From NCBI GenBank assembly GCA_027604685.1, contig JADHYX010000072.1:3318-59728 (forward strand): a DNA stretch of 56,411 nt, written 5' to 3'. This stretch comes from Lobulomyces angularis (taxonomy: Eukaryota > Chytridiomycota > Chytridiomycetes > Lobulomycetales > Lobulomycetaceae). Positions 13,838 through 39,373 of the stretch are shown here, in pieces. A model generated the notes under the pieces. The model was not told the origin of the DNA. It did not search any database and worked only from the letters and a program-made list of their open reading frames with translations. A program made the translations under genes and the position numbers. Each line of letters starts with the position of its first letter. The stretch's first letter is position 1.

Positions 13838-14963
13838 ATGTCGAAGTTTCGAAATCAGTCGCCATTAGTTTCAATAATAGTTATTTGGGGAGTGCTATCT
13901 TTTATATACTTCGTGGCTGTCTCTTTTAACCGAGACCAAACTCCATCTTCAAGTGATGGGTTATGGCAAACTGAAGCTTTACAGCTTAAAGCTACTAATT
14001 TGGAGTTAGCAAAGGAAATAAAATCTTTAAAAAATTCAAACCTCATCAGTGCCGAAGATGCAGTATACTTGAGGGCTCAAAATGGTCAAGACAGAGTAAT
14101 TTTTTTTTTCAATTCTTTTTCTTTAAAAAATATTTTTTTTTTAGTATATGTATGAAAATTTTTTTCACAACCTTGGTCGTCCTGGAATCTACATTGAGTT
14201 TGGTAAATGTCAATAAAAGTGATAGAAAAAAATCTGATAAGAAGAATGCTTTTGAAAAAACTTTAATCTTTTTTAAATTTTATTTATTATCTAGGTGCCA
14301 GAGATGGAATTTCTGAAAGCAATACATACTTTTACGAAAAAGTTTTAGGTTGGAAAGGATTGATGGTGGAAGTAATGGAAGCAGAATATAAACAGCTAGT
14401 TAAAAATCGGCCAAATACTTTAACCATAAATGGAGCAATCTGTCCAAAACCAGGTTTTATACAATTTTCAGTTTCTCAAATCGGTGGTTGGCATGGTATG
14501 GGCATTTGACGAATTGTATATTAACTTGTATTTAGGTATTGCTGATTCTATTCCTGAAGCCCGAAAAGATAAAGAAGCTAAATTAATTACCGTACCATGC
14601 TATATTTTAAATGATGTCATAGAAAAGGCTGGCTTTAAAAGAATTGATTGGATGTCAGTAGATACAGAAGGCTCCGAATATGATGTCCTAGCTGCCTTTG
14701 ATTTTGGCAAAGTTATCATTGACTACATCCAGGTGGAGTGTTTAACTTTTGAAAAAGTAAAAATGGAAAAAATTATAAACTTGATGGAATCAAGGGGTTA
14801 TGAGCTTTTTAATTCATTTGTAGTAGCTGATGACACTAGAGATTTAATGTTTAGAAGAACTCAAAAATTGGTATTATTCTATTGTTTTTTTTAGAAATTA
14901 ACCTTTTATTTTTTTTAATGAAAAAATAAGGATCTGCTTAAATTTAACGATTTTAAAGTTTAA
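13838..14963 (+). CDS. Type II membrane FkbM-family methyltransferase, copy 1
   Basis: Exons 13838-14095, 14145-14202, 14295-14495, 14536-14870 and 14931-14963 give 885 nt, 294 residues. A single N-terminal signal anchor (VSIIVIWGVLSFIYFVAVSF, about 11-30) is followed by a short coiled stem (TNLELAKEIKSLKNS). From about residue 80 the FkbM methyltransferase domain follows, with NGQDRYMYENFF, the SAM-binding EFGARDGISESN, QIGGWHG, and the catalytic-region motif DWMSVDTEGSE. The topology suggests a Golgi or ER lumenal enzyme that methylates glycans; FkbM proteins are O-methyltransferases of sugars and other small molecules, but the substrate here is unknown. A paralogue lies at 42319-43371 with none of its introns in common. 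Confidence 0.88.
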
Positions 14964-15283
14964 AGTTGTTACAATTTGTAGAAATTTTATTAAGCTCTTA
15001 ATTGTTTAAATATAAAACTTTTTTTTGGTAGTACGATGTTGTAAAACTCATTTTTATTAAAAAAAAATAATTCAGGTGACAAAATTTCAAGCGTTCTTAT
15101 GAATAAGTTACATGAAAATTATAATTTGATTACATTAAGTATTTTGAGATTTTACAGATGTGGATAAAATATGAAACATCAAAAAGAAATAAACAAATAT
15201 TGAAAAAAAAATGTTGTAAAAACGAGGAATATTTACTTAGCTTAAAAAAAAATTTTTTTTTAAAACAAAAGGAAAAAAAAAAA
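14964..15283. other. Convergent intergenic region
   Basis: Separates the ends of the FkbM gene (+) and the ABC transporter (-). AT-rich, presumably two 3' UTRs back to back. Nothing else recognised. Confidence 0.5.
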
Positions 15284-21556
<6,273 letters not shown>

Positions 21557-21710
21557 TTACTGCAATAAAATTTTTAAAAGAAATAAATTTAATGTAGAAA
21601 CTTTTAATAAAATGTTTGAAAAATATAATACGTAGTCAACAACTCAAAGTTTTACACCAACCAATTGAGAAAGTTTCTTTTTTAATTTTTTTTTTTTAAT
21701 TTTTTTTTAG
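21557..21710. other. 5' flank of the ABC transporter gene
   Basis: AT-rich spacer with a long T-tract (about 21675-21709) that runs into the coding-like segment at 21711. No promoter motif recognised. Confidence 0.4.
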
Positions 21711-21892
21711 CCTCAAAAAGCCAAAAAATCTTAACCATCAAGGAAAACGGAAAAACATATGAAAAAATAGTAAACTTCCATTTTACAATGATTTCAGATT
21801 CATTCAGTGTTTGTGGTAAAGAGAATGTAAAAAAGAGAACTACGCTAGAAATTGAGAATAAATTTCATTTTTGGCAATTTAAAGAAAAGTAA
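21711..21892 (+). other. Orphan coding-like segment resembling a terminal exon
   Basis: Directly after a T-tract ending in TTTTTTTTAG, the plus strand reads openly with ordinary amino-acid composition to a TAA at 21890-21892. It contains KILTIKENGKTYEKIV, SDSFSVCGKENVKKR and ENKFHFWQFKEK. I found no upstream first exon with matching phase: the nearest ATG (about 21615) gives the wrong phase. It may be the last exon of an unseen gene or a fragment of a dead one. Product unrecognised. Confidence 0.4.
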
Positions 21893-22363
21893 CGTGAGAT
21901 AGAATGAATATTTTAACCTGAAGTCAAAGTTAAAAACTTCACTTTTTTTTGCTGTTGCAAAATAATTGTAAAATACTGACCTATTGATATTTTACTTTTA
22001 CAACTGTTAATCAAACTTATAATTTTTATTACAAAAAAACAAGTTCGTTACCAATTTACAATTGCCAACAAATTACCAAAAATAATAAATTTCGAATACA
22101 TTTTTGATTCCATCACATCGTCTTGAGAAACAGTTTGATAAAATTCGAAATCAACTATTGATTACACTGCTGTCATTTTAATTCTCAGACGTAACTTCTT
22201 ACTTTAATTTATCAAACTTAAAAATATTCAAAATTTCAATTTAGTCTATAATATTAATTAAAAATAATGTAAAAAAATGACTTTTACTGAAAATTATGAA
22301 AAATAGTAATTTATTTTAATTAAGTTAATATGAACTAAATTTAAAAATTAATTAAAGATTTTC
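21893..22363. other. Intergenic, no gene seen
   Basis: AT-rich spacer downstream of ribosomal protein P1 (-). No element recognised. Confidence 0.5.
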
Positions 22364-22826
22364 TTAATCAAATAGACCACCGAAACTAAAAAAAAGGTTT
22401 TAAAAAAAAAAAATTTAAAATAAAACTCACCCTCCTTCGTCAGAATCCTCCTCTTCTTCTTTTACTTCTTCTTTGACTTCTGCAGCAGCTGCAGAACCAC
22501 CAGCAGCAGGGGCACCACCAGTAGCAGCAGGGGCCTAACAACACTCAATATTCATATAGTTCAATAAAATATATAACTTACAGCACCACCAGCGCCAACG
22601 TTCATTAGCATGTCATTTAGATTTTTGCCGTCCAATGCTTTAGCAAATAGAGTTGGCCAAATTGATTCAATGTCAACACCAGCAGCTTCAATCAATGTTT
22701 TCATTTTGGTGGCCTAAAAAAATAATTAAATTTCAATAAGAAAATCTAAAACTTTACATCAAGGTCAACTCCATCATCGTGGAGAATAAGGGCAGCGTAT
22801 ACACAAGCAGCTTCAGAAGTATTCAT
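22364..22826 (-). CDS. RPP1: 60S acidic ribosomal protein P1
   Basis: Stalk protein that pairs with P2 and recruits translation factors to the large ribosomal subunit. Exons 22826-22758, 22713-22582, 22534-22431 and 22385-22364 give 327 nt, 108 residues, the normal family size. The N-terminal dimerisation domain begins [19 protein letters not shown] and includes [17 protein letters not shown]. An Ala/Gly/Pro hinge ([18 protein letters not shown]) leads to an acidic tail [11 protein letters not shown]. The last 22-nt exon supplies the terminal FGGLFD, giving GFGGLFD where most eukaryotes have GFGLFD. Confidence 0.96.
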
Positions 22827-23641
22827 TTTTTTTATTTTAAAATTAACAATTTAATCCTACATTAGATTAAAAGCAAACATTAATAAAACGATTTAAATAT
22901 AATTTTACAAAAGATTTGTTTAAAATGAAATTATGAAAAAAAAAATTGAATGAAAATGGAATAGATAGTTGGAAGTTAAAGATTTAAAAATCAAAAAAAA
23001 TATTTGATTCAAGCATGTTCTAAAGTGCAATACAATTGTTTTCGATGTGATGGGATTGGATGATGTGAAATGCTAAATTACCGTAATAGAAGTTTAATTT
23101 TTTAGGGTTTTTGAGTAACCGATGAATTTTGTCTTTACAAATTGATGAAAAAAAAAATTCATTTTAAAATGAAAAGAAAAAAGAAAAAATAGTTCTTAAA
23201 TTAAAAAAAATTTTTCTGTATATGTGTTATTCGCTGAAATTTAATTCTAGTATAGTTTCTATTAAATTTTGGTGTTGATGAAAACATTAGAATAATTATC
23301 AATTTTTCATATTTTTTTGTTGGAAAATTGACCATTAGTCAACAGATTTTCTTCATTTAAGAATTTATAAAAAAAAATTGCAAACTTGTAAGAGTACTTT
23401 AAAACACTATAACCTTAGGAACAGATTTCTTTTTTCAAGTAATTCAAGTTACTACCACGAGTTCTTTATAAAAGGCAATTTTGAGATTTCACTACAATTT
23501 CATGAGTCATTTTCAACAAATAATATAAATTTATTAAAAAAAAGCTAATAAAAACCATAATAAACTAATTAATATTAAGAAAATTATTTTAAAAATACTA
23601 TATGTTAATAAAATTGCAAGTAAAAATCATATTCTTTAATT
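22827..23641. other. Intergenic, promoter side of P1
   Basis: About 800 bases of AT-rich sequence upstream of P1 and downstream of the debranching enzyme. No gene or distinct motif found on either strand. Confidence 0.5.
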
Positions 23642-26600
23642 TTAAAAGTTAACTAAATCATGAATCAATTCAATCATTGTGGAATTGCTCCAAGCTTGAG
23701 ATGCACATGAATCTCGGCAAAAGGCTCCATTTTGATTGGTTAATTCAGGAATACCATTGTAGGGATTTTTGTGAGTGTCACATAAAAATTGCTTGTAGGT
23801 TTTTAGAACTCCTCTAATCCAACATTTTGCTTTTTCAATCTACGAAAAAAAAATATACAAAATTTTTAAAAACTTCATTAAAACTAGTTACCCTTGCTTT
23901 GTCATTACTATTTTTTTCGAAATTAAGGTAAGCTCGGAAAAAGAAAAATTGAATCCAGACCCATTCCTTTAGAAAACAACTAAATATTTAATAATTCGAA
24001 ATAAATCATACCGGTCCTTGATGGTAATTATACCCATGAGCAACAGATGGATCCTCGGAATCATTAGCATTATCATATACGCCTCTATATCCCCAGTCAG
24101 ATGGGTCTAAAGTTTTCATGCCTAAAAAAAAATAAATCAGTACTGGTTTATAATTACTAAACTACCTAATGGCCCAAGTAAATTATTTTTTACTATTTCA
24201 AGAGCACCTACTGCATGTTCGTAATTAAAAAGTTCAGGTGCCTTAAATTTGAAATGATTAAACAAACTTAAAAAAATTTTTATAAATTTTACTTACAACC
24301 AAAATTGCTACACAAAAATTTGGACGCAGCTGATAATCAGCATATTCTAACGTCGATCCGACGCAATCCCTGTATATCCCTCTGCGATTAACTAAAGATG
24401 TGTTAACATTGTAATTTACGTCCTTTTCAGAACTTAACGGAATAAAAAAATTATCTTCGAAACTTTTTTTAAGTAAATCATTCCATGCTGAATACTTCAG
24501 CTTGATTTCTTTTCCTGATTCTGTACCCAAAATTTTTAGTAGCGCTAATTAAGTAAAATTTACCTTTTGCTACAACTTCATCGCAAGGGAACATATCTTT
24601 CCAGTTACGCTCTTTTAAAATTGAAGTTATCCAATTTAAAGCTGACTTGCATAATCCAACAATTTCGACGTCCGCCCCGTCTCTTGGGGTTGCTGGTAAA
24701 CCGTAAGTTCCAGCTTTTTTTGAGTCACTTTTATAATGGCAATTATTAGAAGAAAAATAATTCAGATCTTACCCCATTTTATCCATCCAAGTTCCGCAGT
24801 TATATCTATTTCCACCAAACACAATTCCAGTGTCTTTTAAAACTCCACAATTAATATTAAAACCTTCAGTATTCATTGCATGGTCTAAATTGGGGCCAGC
24901 ATTGTACTCTCTAAATTTTATTCCTCTGAAATGCCTTTCTAAAATTTCATGGCATATTTCTCCAATTGTTGAAGTATAATGATAACAAAGTTCATTATCT
25001 AAGTCAACTGTCAAATCTTCTTCAGTAAGATCGTCATCCACTTTCAGGTATGTTGCGGTATTGCTTTGATATCTTTTTAATGGAGGATACCTTCTTTTTA
25101 CTTTAAATTTCAAAAATTCAATTCCTTCTGGAGCAGCTTGGCAATACTGTTGAACACCGTATAGCCACCACCATGCTGCATCTCTAGCATTATATCTAGG
25201 TCTCACACCTTGATCCAACAAGTTGGGAATAAGACCGTGTTTTATGACGGATCCAAATGCTACAATATGAGCCTTGGCTTCTTCAAATTTTCCCAATAAC
25301 ACAAATATTCCTCTTAAAGCAATAAATACATCCCGTCCCCAACAACGCATATGATGAGTTGAGAAATGAGTTAATCCAGCAGCCAAACCCTATTTGAAAG
25401 TTTTTATCAGCTTTTCACCACGAAAAAAAAAGTAATACCCATTCACCATTAAAATTTTTGGACTTTGAAAATAATTCTTCAGCTAATTTTTTAGGTATAA
25501 GTCTTGTGGATTTCACTATTCCAGAAAGTTGAATTTCTGTTAAGCTTAAACTGTTTAACAAATCTGAGGTTGTGGAATTTGCACTTTTAGAATTGTTAAT
25601 CAGTTCTGTATTTAACTTTTTAAACTGGCTGTTATTTTTCAGACTTGAACTAATCGCCTTGTACTTTAATCCTTGGTAAGCGGCGAATACCACAAAAGTA
25701 AAGTACTTTGGAATTAAAGAAACAGATATTTTTTTGACCAAACACAATCGTTCAGACAACCAATTTCTAAACTTCTGCATATTTGGAAACGTCCCACAAT
25801 AATTTAACAATCTATTTAATGTGTAATCTATCAACCACGGCCCTTCTCTAATATTAGAGCAGATGGGATGGCCCAAATCATTATTACGCGCAGCTGGTAG
25901 CATAGCCGAAACGAAGCCTTGCAAACCACAATACGAAAGATGACCATAGTTAGGAACATTGTAAGTGTTTATCACACCTAATAAAAAATTAAAAAAAATC
26001 TACTTTTTTTGCTACCATCTGTGAAATCTAACTCTTCCTCGCCAACTCTGAATAAAGCCGCATTTAACTCAATGTCATTTAAATTTTCGACAGCTTCCCA
26101 AAGTCCTGGAGGCCACAGAGCTTTATCTTCGTTAAACCATAGACCCATTGAATCTACAGACCCAAGACCTAACTTCACCATCCAATCTAAAGCGCTTTCT
26201 TCTTTTAAAATCCCTAAATGTTTCCATAACTCTTGCAGAGTTCCCTTTCTAGTCGAATTACTTTGGCTTTCTCGGTCTTCAGTGTCATCATTTGATGCGC
26301 TAAATAATTCATCATCATTTAATTCGCACCCACTACCGTTATTCCAAGTTCGATACTAAATAATACTTTTGTTAACTGGAAATAACATTAACGCAAATTA
26401 CCATAACAATGGAACCTGGGACAAACTCCTTCATATCTACTTCAATATGGGTGTGCACTTCTCCACCGTATTCAGCATTTTCTTCCCACACTCTCACCAG
26501 TGAAGTTGAACTGGTTGAGAAATCCAAACTACAAGGCATTCCTGTAATAACACCTAAAATTTTTCTCCTTATTCTCTGGGATGCTACTTTCGCCTCAACA

Positions 26601-29600
26601 ATCGCTGCTAAGTCAATTACATCTTTTTTTGGCGGATGTGAAAAAGACATGTGATGAAATAATTGATTAGGTGATTGAGGTAACAGAACATCATCTTTGA
26701 TAGAGCTGTCTGAATATTGAAACGACTGATCCAAAGCAAAGTAAGGAAATGTACTACCGCTTCTCACTGGATCTGTCTGTGGAGAGCCCAGAGGACTTGG
26801 TAATTCAGTACCATTAGAAAGAAGTGAACCGTTTCCCTTTGACGATACTAGACTTGAGATGCTGGCGCGGCGACTTTTGGTGACTGGGGTATACGGCAAT
26901 ACTTCCAGGGAAGCAGACTGAAGAAGTCTTACTGATTGATTTTTTAATATGGTTGGTGAAAGCTCTATTTAAATTTTTTAAAATTTGTTAATTAATTATT
27001 TCATTAAAAAGGTAAATATAAATTTACGATAATTATTTGGTTCATTATTAAAGGCATTTCTAGCAATTAACAAATACCCGTCATGATTCAATGGATGAAC
27101 TCTGTGCACAACAACGAACTTGGATATAAAATAAAATTTAATAAATAAGAAGAAATTTCTTAAATATAAACTTACATCATTTTCCTGATGAACATGGATT
27201 TCATGGTAACCTTCATTGGCCATTTTTGTATGAACTCTGGAAAAAATAGATTTTGCTATAAAAAATTTGGTTTTTTAACAATTCTAAAAGTTGAATTAGA
27301 AATACCAGGAATGATTCCCTCGTTTTTGTCAGGAATCCTATATTTTCTAGTTTCATTTACCACGTTAAGTAATTCTGGAACAATTTCGTCATATCCTTTT
27401 ACACTACCAATGGCACAATCTGTCATAGCTACAATAGCGGCATTTGGTAATGTGTCCTTTGCAGTTCTTTTTTGATGAGGAGTTTCGTTATCATGTGTGC
27501 AATCCATAAACATTGCATGAGGAGTAGAACCTTCAACAGGTACAAATAAAATCTTCTCTTTTTCATTTGAAATCTTGCCATTTTGAAGTTGTTTACTATT
27601 TTTTACTTTATGGCCCAAAAGTTCCAATGGAAAACTTTCTATTGAATATCGAAAAGAACCAATTGGGAGACCACCGTATTTGTGGACTAATCTACTCATT
27701 TCCGCACTATTACCAGCGTTCATCGCCTCCCTAATTAAGCTAAAACGAAAAGGTGAAAAATTGAATCATCAAATTAAAAAAGATACCTATGAATACCTAA
27801 AGTCTTCACAAAAATAACATCCTTTTCTTCACTACCCGTGAAGAGCTCAGCAAATACATAAAGGTCGGGGTTAACTTTTCTAGCAGCATCCAATAAATAC
27901 GAAGCAACGTGGAGTGGTGTAGAGTGGCAGTTATCAATTCGGAAACCTTTAAATAATCGTGCCATCTTTAAAGTATACTTTGTCATATGGTCCCACAACC
28001 AAGGATTTGATTTCTAAATTCAACTAAAATAAGATTTAATAATAAAAATTATTACGGGACTTTCGCCGAATCGTAATTTAACACAATCACCCCAAACTAT
28101 AACTTGACGAAGTAGATACGCTTTTGAGCCTTCAGCGGCAAAATTTATCAATGGGTCTAAATAGAATAAGTGATACTGCCATTGAGAATGTTAAACCTGC
28201 ATTCCATAGCCAACCATTATTAGCTAACATCATCTCGTCTGAATGCAATCTGGAAGTTCTCGAATTTGAGGGTAATCTTGTAAAATACGTGTCAACTAAC
28301 GGGCAACTAAAATAAAATAATAGCATTCTACTTTAGTTGTTTCAATAATAAAAAGTACTCTTTGGTAATTGCACCCAATTTTGGTCCATGATCAGAAACT
28401 CTTAAAAACATAATTCTGCCTATTGCATACCTTTTTAATTTTTAAAAATTTTATATTTGATATTACCCATTAATTGCTCTTGAATAATTTTGACGTCAAA
28501 GTCAAACTCCATGTAAAAATGTAAATTTATTTCATTTAATAATTCTTCAAAAACTCGCTTCGCAGAGTCATATGGCATTCCAGTCTGATTTAAAACTTCT
28601 TTAATAAAATAGCACATATTTTTGTGAACTATAGTTTTGCTATATCTTTCCCCAACTTTGAAGTTATTAAATTCAGTTTTTTTTAAGTTAATCAAGCATA
28701 GTTTTTGATTAGTGAGTATAAAAGTAGCTTTATCCTTTGAAGAAATGTTTCTTAAGTCCAATTTTCTATACCTTTCTTTCAAAATTTCATCATTGCACTG
28801 GCCTTTTTCAAAACAAGACCTATTATTTTAAAACAAAACGATAAGTTTCATTTTTTAATTTATGTCCTATTTGTGATGTTCATACCAAGCATCATCAAAA
28901 TCCAGTTTACTCTGCTCCACATTTATTACATAAAATTCCCACAACTTTAGCTGTGGAAAACATTCATGTATCCATTTATTCATAACATGATTTACATCGC
29001 CTACAGAGTTTAGCTCAGTGATAGGTTCACCATATACTACAATAATACAGAATAACTAAAATATACATGGTAAATTTTTGTATTACCACCGTCTAATAAT
29101 TTCTCAGAAAACTCCAATAGTTTATCGTCCAACTCATAAGCAGACCTTAAATGCGGAGAATTTTTTAAATTGTATCCAGCTGTAATAAATAAAAAAACTG
29201 ATTAAAATTTTTTAAAAATTTTATATAAAATAGGCGACCTTCTGGATGGTCTTGTAAAAAATCGCTATTACAAGCAGTATGGTTCCAAACTATATCAGTA
29301 CAACAAACGACACCATGTTTTTTCCAAATAATATTCAACTAACAAGGTTTAAATTAATGGTAAGAATAAATAGGTGGGATGTTAATTTGTAATAGTAATA
29401 TTTACACATTGAAAGGATCAAATATTACCATATCCCCCAGCACCTTCTCTTTTTCAGCTTCCAGCAAATTGTTTTCAACTACAGAATCTGAATTTTTATT
29501 TTTCTCTGCTTCTGCAATTACTTTTTTTAAAGCATGCTGATCAAATAAATCGTCGCTAAGTGCTAATTGGTCAAATATAGCGTAAGGAGAATTACTTTCA

Positions 29601-30393
29601 CCTCTTGTAGAAAGAGGAGCGAAATGAACCATATTGTAACCTGTTTCGCTAATGCTTTTGAAATATGATTCCCATTTCGGAATTATCGGCAACCACTTTG
29701 GAATTACTGTTAATAAGTTGATCCCATCCATAGGAAGTAAGTTCATTGGGACCTATTTAATATTAGTTTCATTCAATATTTTAATAATTATACATCATTG
29801 TAGTTAAAATTTGGAATAACCGTCAAATTTGACTTTGAGTTAGATCGCGTCAAGTGCTTTGGGATGAAGATTCTAGGAGTAACAGTGAAACTTCCAATTT
29901 TACTGGATTTTATGCCGTCTGCATATTCACAGTAGTACTCAAATACTCCAGGTTTATTTATGAGTAGATCAACAAAGGGATCCAAATTACTATTTTCTTC
30001 AGTTTTGGGAAATGGCAATGAATAAAATTTACTCCTAGAAAATGATTCACAGCCAACTGGATAATTTGTAAAGAAATTAGGACCAGGTGTTGAACAGTAA
30101 GCAACAGACCCAGTGTCTAACAAAATCCTTAAAGTGTAACCTTCCTCAGTTGGTGGGGGTAGTCTAATATATAGTTTTTTATCTGAAGGAGAACCGTCAT
30201 CTTCAAGAAGAAGTGTAAAAATTACTTTTCTGCAGAAAAAAAATGAAGTTAATTAAATTTTCAAACTTCAATTTCTATTGTAAGCAAAAAAAGAAAACTA
30301 CCTTGTCTAAGAAGCAATGCAAATTAAAAGTTAAGAATGCAAAAAGAAGAAAATAAATTAGTAATGACGTTGAATAATGCATTTTTTTACCAT
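23642..30393 (-). CDS. GDB1: Glycogen debranching enzyme (4-alpha-glucanotransferase / amylo-1,6-glucosidase)
   Basis: Bifunctional cytosolic enzyme that shifts short glucan stubs and then cuts the alpha-1,6 branch. Many exons. The N-terminal half is a GH13-type transferase, with [31 protein letters not shown] (nucleophile Asp), [13 protein letters not shown] (acid/base Glu) and [11 protein letters not shown]. The C-terminal half is the GH133 glucosidase, with [30 protein letters not shown] and CGTWMDKMG. The C-terminus, ending [10 protein letters not shown], is complete. The start is unusual: the frame of [12 protein letters not shown] extends upstream only through a 5-nt exon (30306-30302, ACAAG) to an exon consisting of just ATG (30393-30391). 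A 40-nt intron interrupts NGWLWNA/DPLINFA. Works with the phosphoglucomutase at 3112-5477 in glycogen breakdown. Confidence 0.95.
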
Positions 30394-30972
30394 TTTCCTT
30401 TTTTTTTTAGAGAGATCTTGAACCCCAAAAACCCGTGTATTTATGGAAAAGTTTAAGGACACCTTTCCTTTTTCTCACCTCTAACCTTGATTACATTGTG
30501 ATTCTACAGCAAATTTAATGCTCAATTAATTACAATAATGAGCAATTATGCAAGTTAAGGATTAGTTAGATAAAATTATTAGACTTAAAAAATTATTAGA
30601 ATTAGAGGGACTAATCGTTGGATTAAGTACAGACAAAAAAATGTCACTTAGATTTGTGCAAACCAAAAAAAAATTAATTAGACTTGAAAATTCAATATCA
30701 ATTTTGTTCAGACATGACACAGTCAAGAGCTAATGGGTTGCGTACTATATAACCTTCACATAATTGTTGCATTAAATTTATTACTATGTAATAATAATTC
30801 CTTATTTTTAAGATAATTTTTTAAACTTCAAGATTTTGGCATATATTAACCATTAAATTGTTCAAATTCAGATATCAGGGTTACATCATTTATTGAAAAT
30901 ATCTTCTGGTATATTGTAAATTAAACCCTTAAACCCTTTTTTAATTTTTTTTTTTTTAATTTTTTTCCACAA
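30394..30972. other. Divergent intergenic region between GDB1 and EIF3H
   Basis: Contains the 5' flanks of both genes. The eIF3h start is preceded by a T-rich tract (about 30938-30966). No other element recognised. Confidence 0.5.
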
Positions 30973-32432
30973 ATGAGCTCAAAAGTTAAAATTTCTAAAA
31001 GAAATAAGTCCCCTGAAGTGAATAAGAAAGATTTGAAAAATGAAATTTCCTATTCATCATCTAGTGCAGCAGCAAATTCTATTAAAAAAGTTAATCAAGT
31101 CTCAAAATTGCAATTGGATGCACTAGTTATATTAAAAATTATAAAACACTGCAGAGATGTTCAGGGTGCTTCAGGTCAATTACTTGGTGTAGATAAAAAC
31201 GGTTTACTAGAAGTTACTAATTCTTTTCCTAGAATAAAAAATATCTCAAATTATGATGACTATCAAGACGACGATCAAGAGAACTACAATGCTGATGATG
31301 AAATAGATTATTTAAGAAGTTTAAGGCAATTAAATTTTGATGCCAATACAGTGGGTTGGTACAGAGCTTGTCATTTAGGAAACTTTTGGAACACCAACTT
31401 TTTAGATGAAGCATACAAGTACCAAGCTGACTCTAGGTAAAAAAGAGTATTTAAAAGAATTAATTTTATGTTGCTATTAATTAACTTTTAAGTGAAAAAG
31501 TTTACCATTGATATTTTTCTTAAAAATTCTAATTAAATAACTTTTTAAAAACTTTTAGTCAATCCGTTGTGTTAATATACGATCCTGCAAAAATGGCGCA
31601 AGGCAATTTATCTATACTTGCTTTTAGGTTAACGGAAAATTTTATGAAACTTTACAAAGAAAAAAAATTCTCAATGGAAAGTTTACAGAAAAACAATTTA
31701 ACCCCTTCAACAGTTTTGGAATCATTACAAATCCAAATTAAAAATAGTCATCTTTTAAACACTCTTTTATTTGAATTAGATGAAAAAACATTATTAAACT
31801 CAAAAAATTTGATCAACTTGGATGAAATTAAATCGAGCAGTAATAAGCATAACCAAAGTAACAATTTTGTCAGCGATTCAGGTTTCCAATCCAACTTTGA
31901 CCACATTGAAAATTTTGATAATTTGGAATTAGACATGGAAAATTATATGGAGAAGCATTTAGAATATTTAACGTAACATTTTTTTTTGTATTTAAAAGTT
32001 ACTTTAAAATTTATAATGATTTTTTATTTGTTTTTCAGTGAAACATTAGAAGAACATGCTCAAGAGCAATGGAGATGGCACGGCTGGAATCGTAATGTGA
32101 CAAAAGAATATCAAAAGTTGAATCAACAATTACAAAAGAAAAAGTATGAAAATCAACAGAGAATTAATCAAGGGCAAAAGCCATTGTATGGAGAGGAGGA
32201 TTTAAAGATTAAAAATTTAAATCAGACGCAATTGCAGAAAGTTTTAAATATGGAACCCTCAAGATTAGAAACTTTAATTTTAAATAATCAAATTGATACT
32301 TATTGCAAACAAGTATCCTTTTTTTTTTTTTTTTTTTTTTAAAATAAAATTAATTATTTTTAGATTAATGAATTCGCTGGTCCAGGTCTAAGTAAACTAT
32401 TTTTAACAAAATCTTTACAAGATAAAAATTAA
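30973..32432 (+). CDS. EIF3H: Eukaryotic translation initiation factor 3 subunit H
   Basis: MPN-domain subunit of eIF3. Exons 30973-31436, 31559-31972, 32039-32312 and 32364-32432 give 1221 nt, 406 residues. After a ~40-residue charged leader the MPN domain starts with LQLDALVILKIIKHCRDVQG and ASGQLLGVDKNGLLEVTNSF. NTVGWYRACHLGNFW follows, then VVLIYDPAKMAQGNLSILAF; the catalytic JAMM metal residues are absent, as usual for eIF3h. The C-terminal half is helical and coiled (QLQKKKYENQQRINQG). An acidic stretch, DDYQDDDQENYNADDE, sits inside the MPN domain. The product lacks the HxH metal ligands and is probably not a protease. Confidence 0.93.
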
Positions 32433-32814
32433 TATAAAAAAAAAATAGAAGAAAAAAGGAAAATATTTTATTTTTTCTTTAGTTAAATTTATTTTTATTA
32501 AAAAAAAAAAAAAAAAGTATTATTTTAATAGTAGATTCTTTTTTTTTTTTTTTTTTAACTTTTTTTAAATTATTAATAAAAAGTACTTTCCTTTATTCAA
32601 AGATTTTTTTTTCTTAAAAATTGCTATCTTTTAATTCCATTTGATATATATATGATCTAGTTATATTTTTTATGTTTTAAAAAACACATTTAAAGAAAAT
32701 ACCTTAAAAAAAAATTGATAATTTAAATACAGAAATTCAAAAAAATAAAATAAAAAAAGGAAATATTTTAAAAATTGTACAACAGGTAAAAAAAATAAAA
32801 CAAAAAACATTTAT
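32433..32814. other. Convergent intergenic region
   Basis: 3' flanks of EIF3H (+) and the CHD gene (-); dominated by A- and T-runs. No element recognised. Confidence 0.5.

Positions 32815-39373
<6,559 letters not shown>

Noticed and set aside
28132..28326. Minus-strand open frame running through the debranching enzyme after NGWLWNAG.
   Set aside because: It reads through a 40-nt intron; splicing gives the conserved [11 protein letters not shown] sequence instead, so the longer frame is a shadow.
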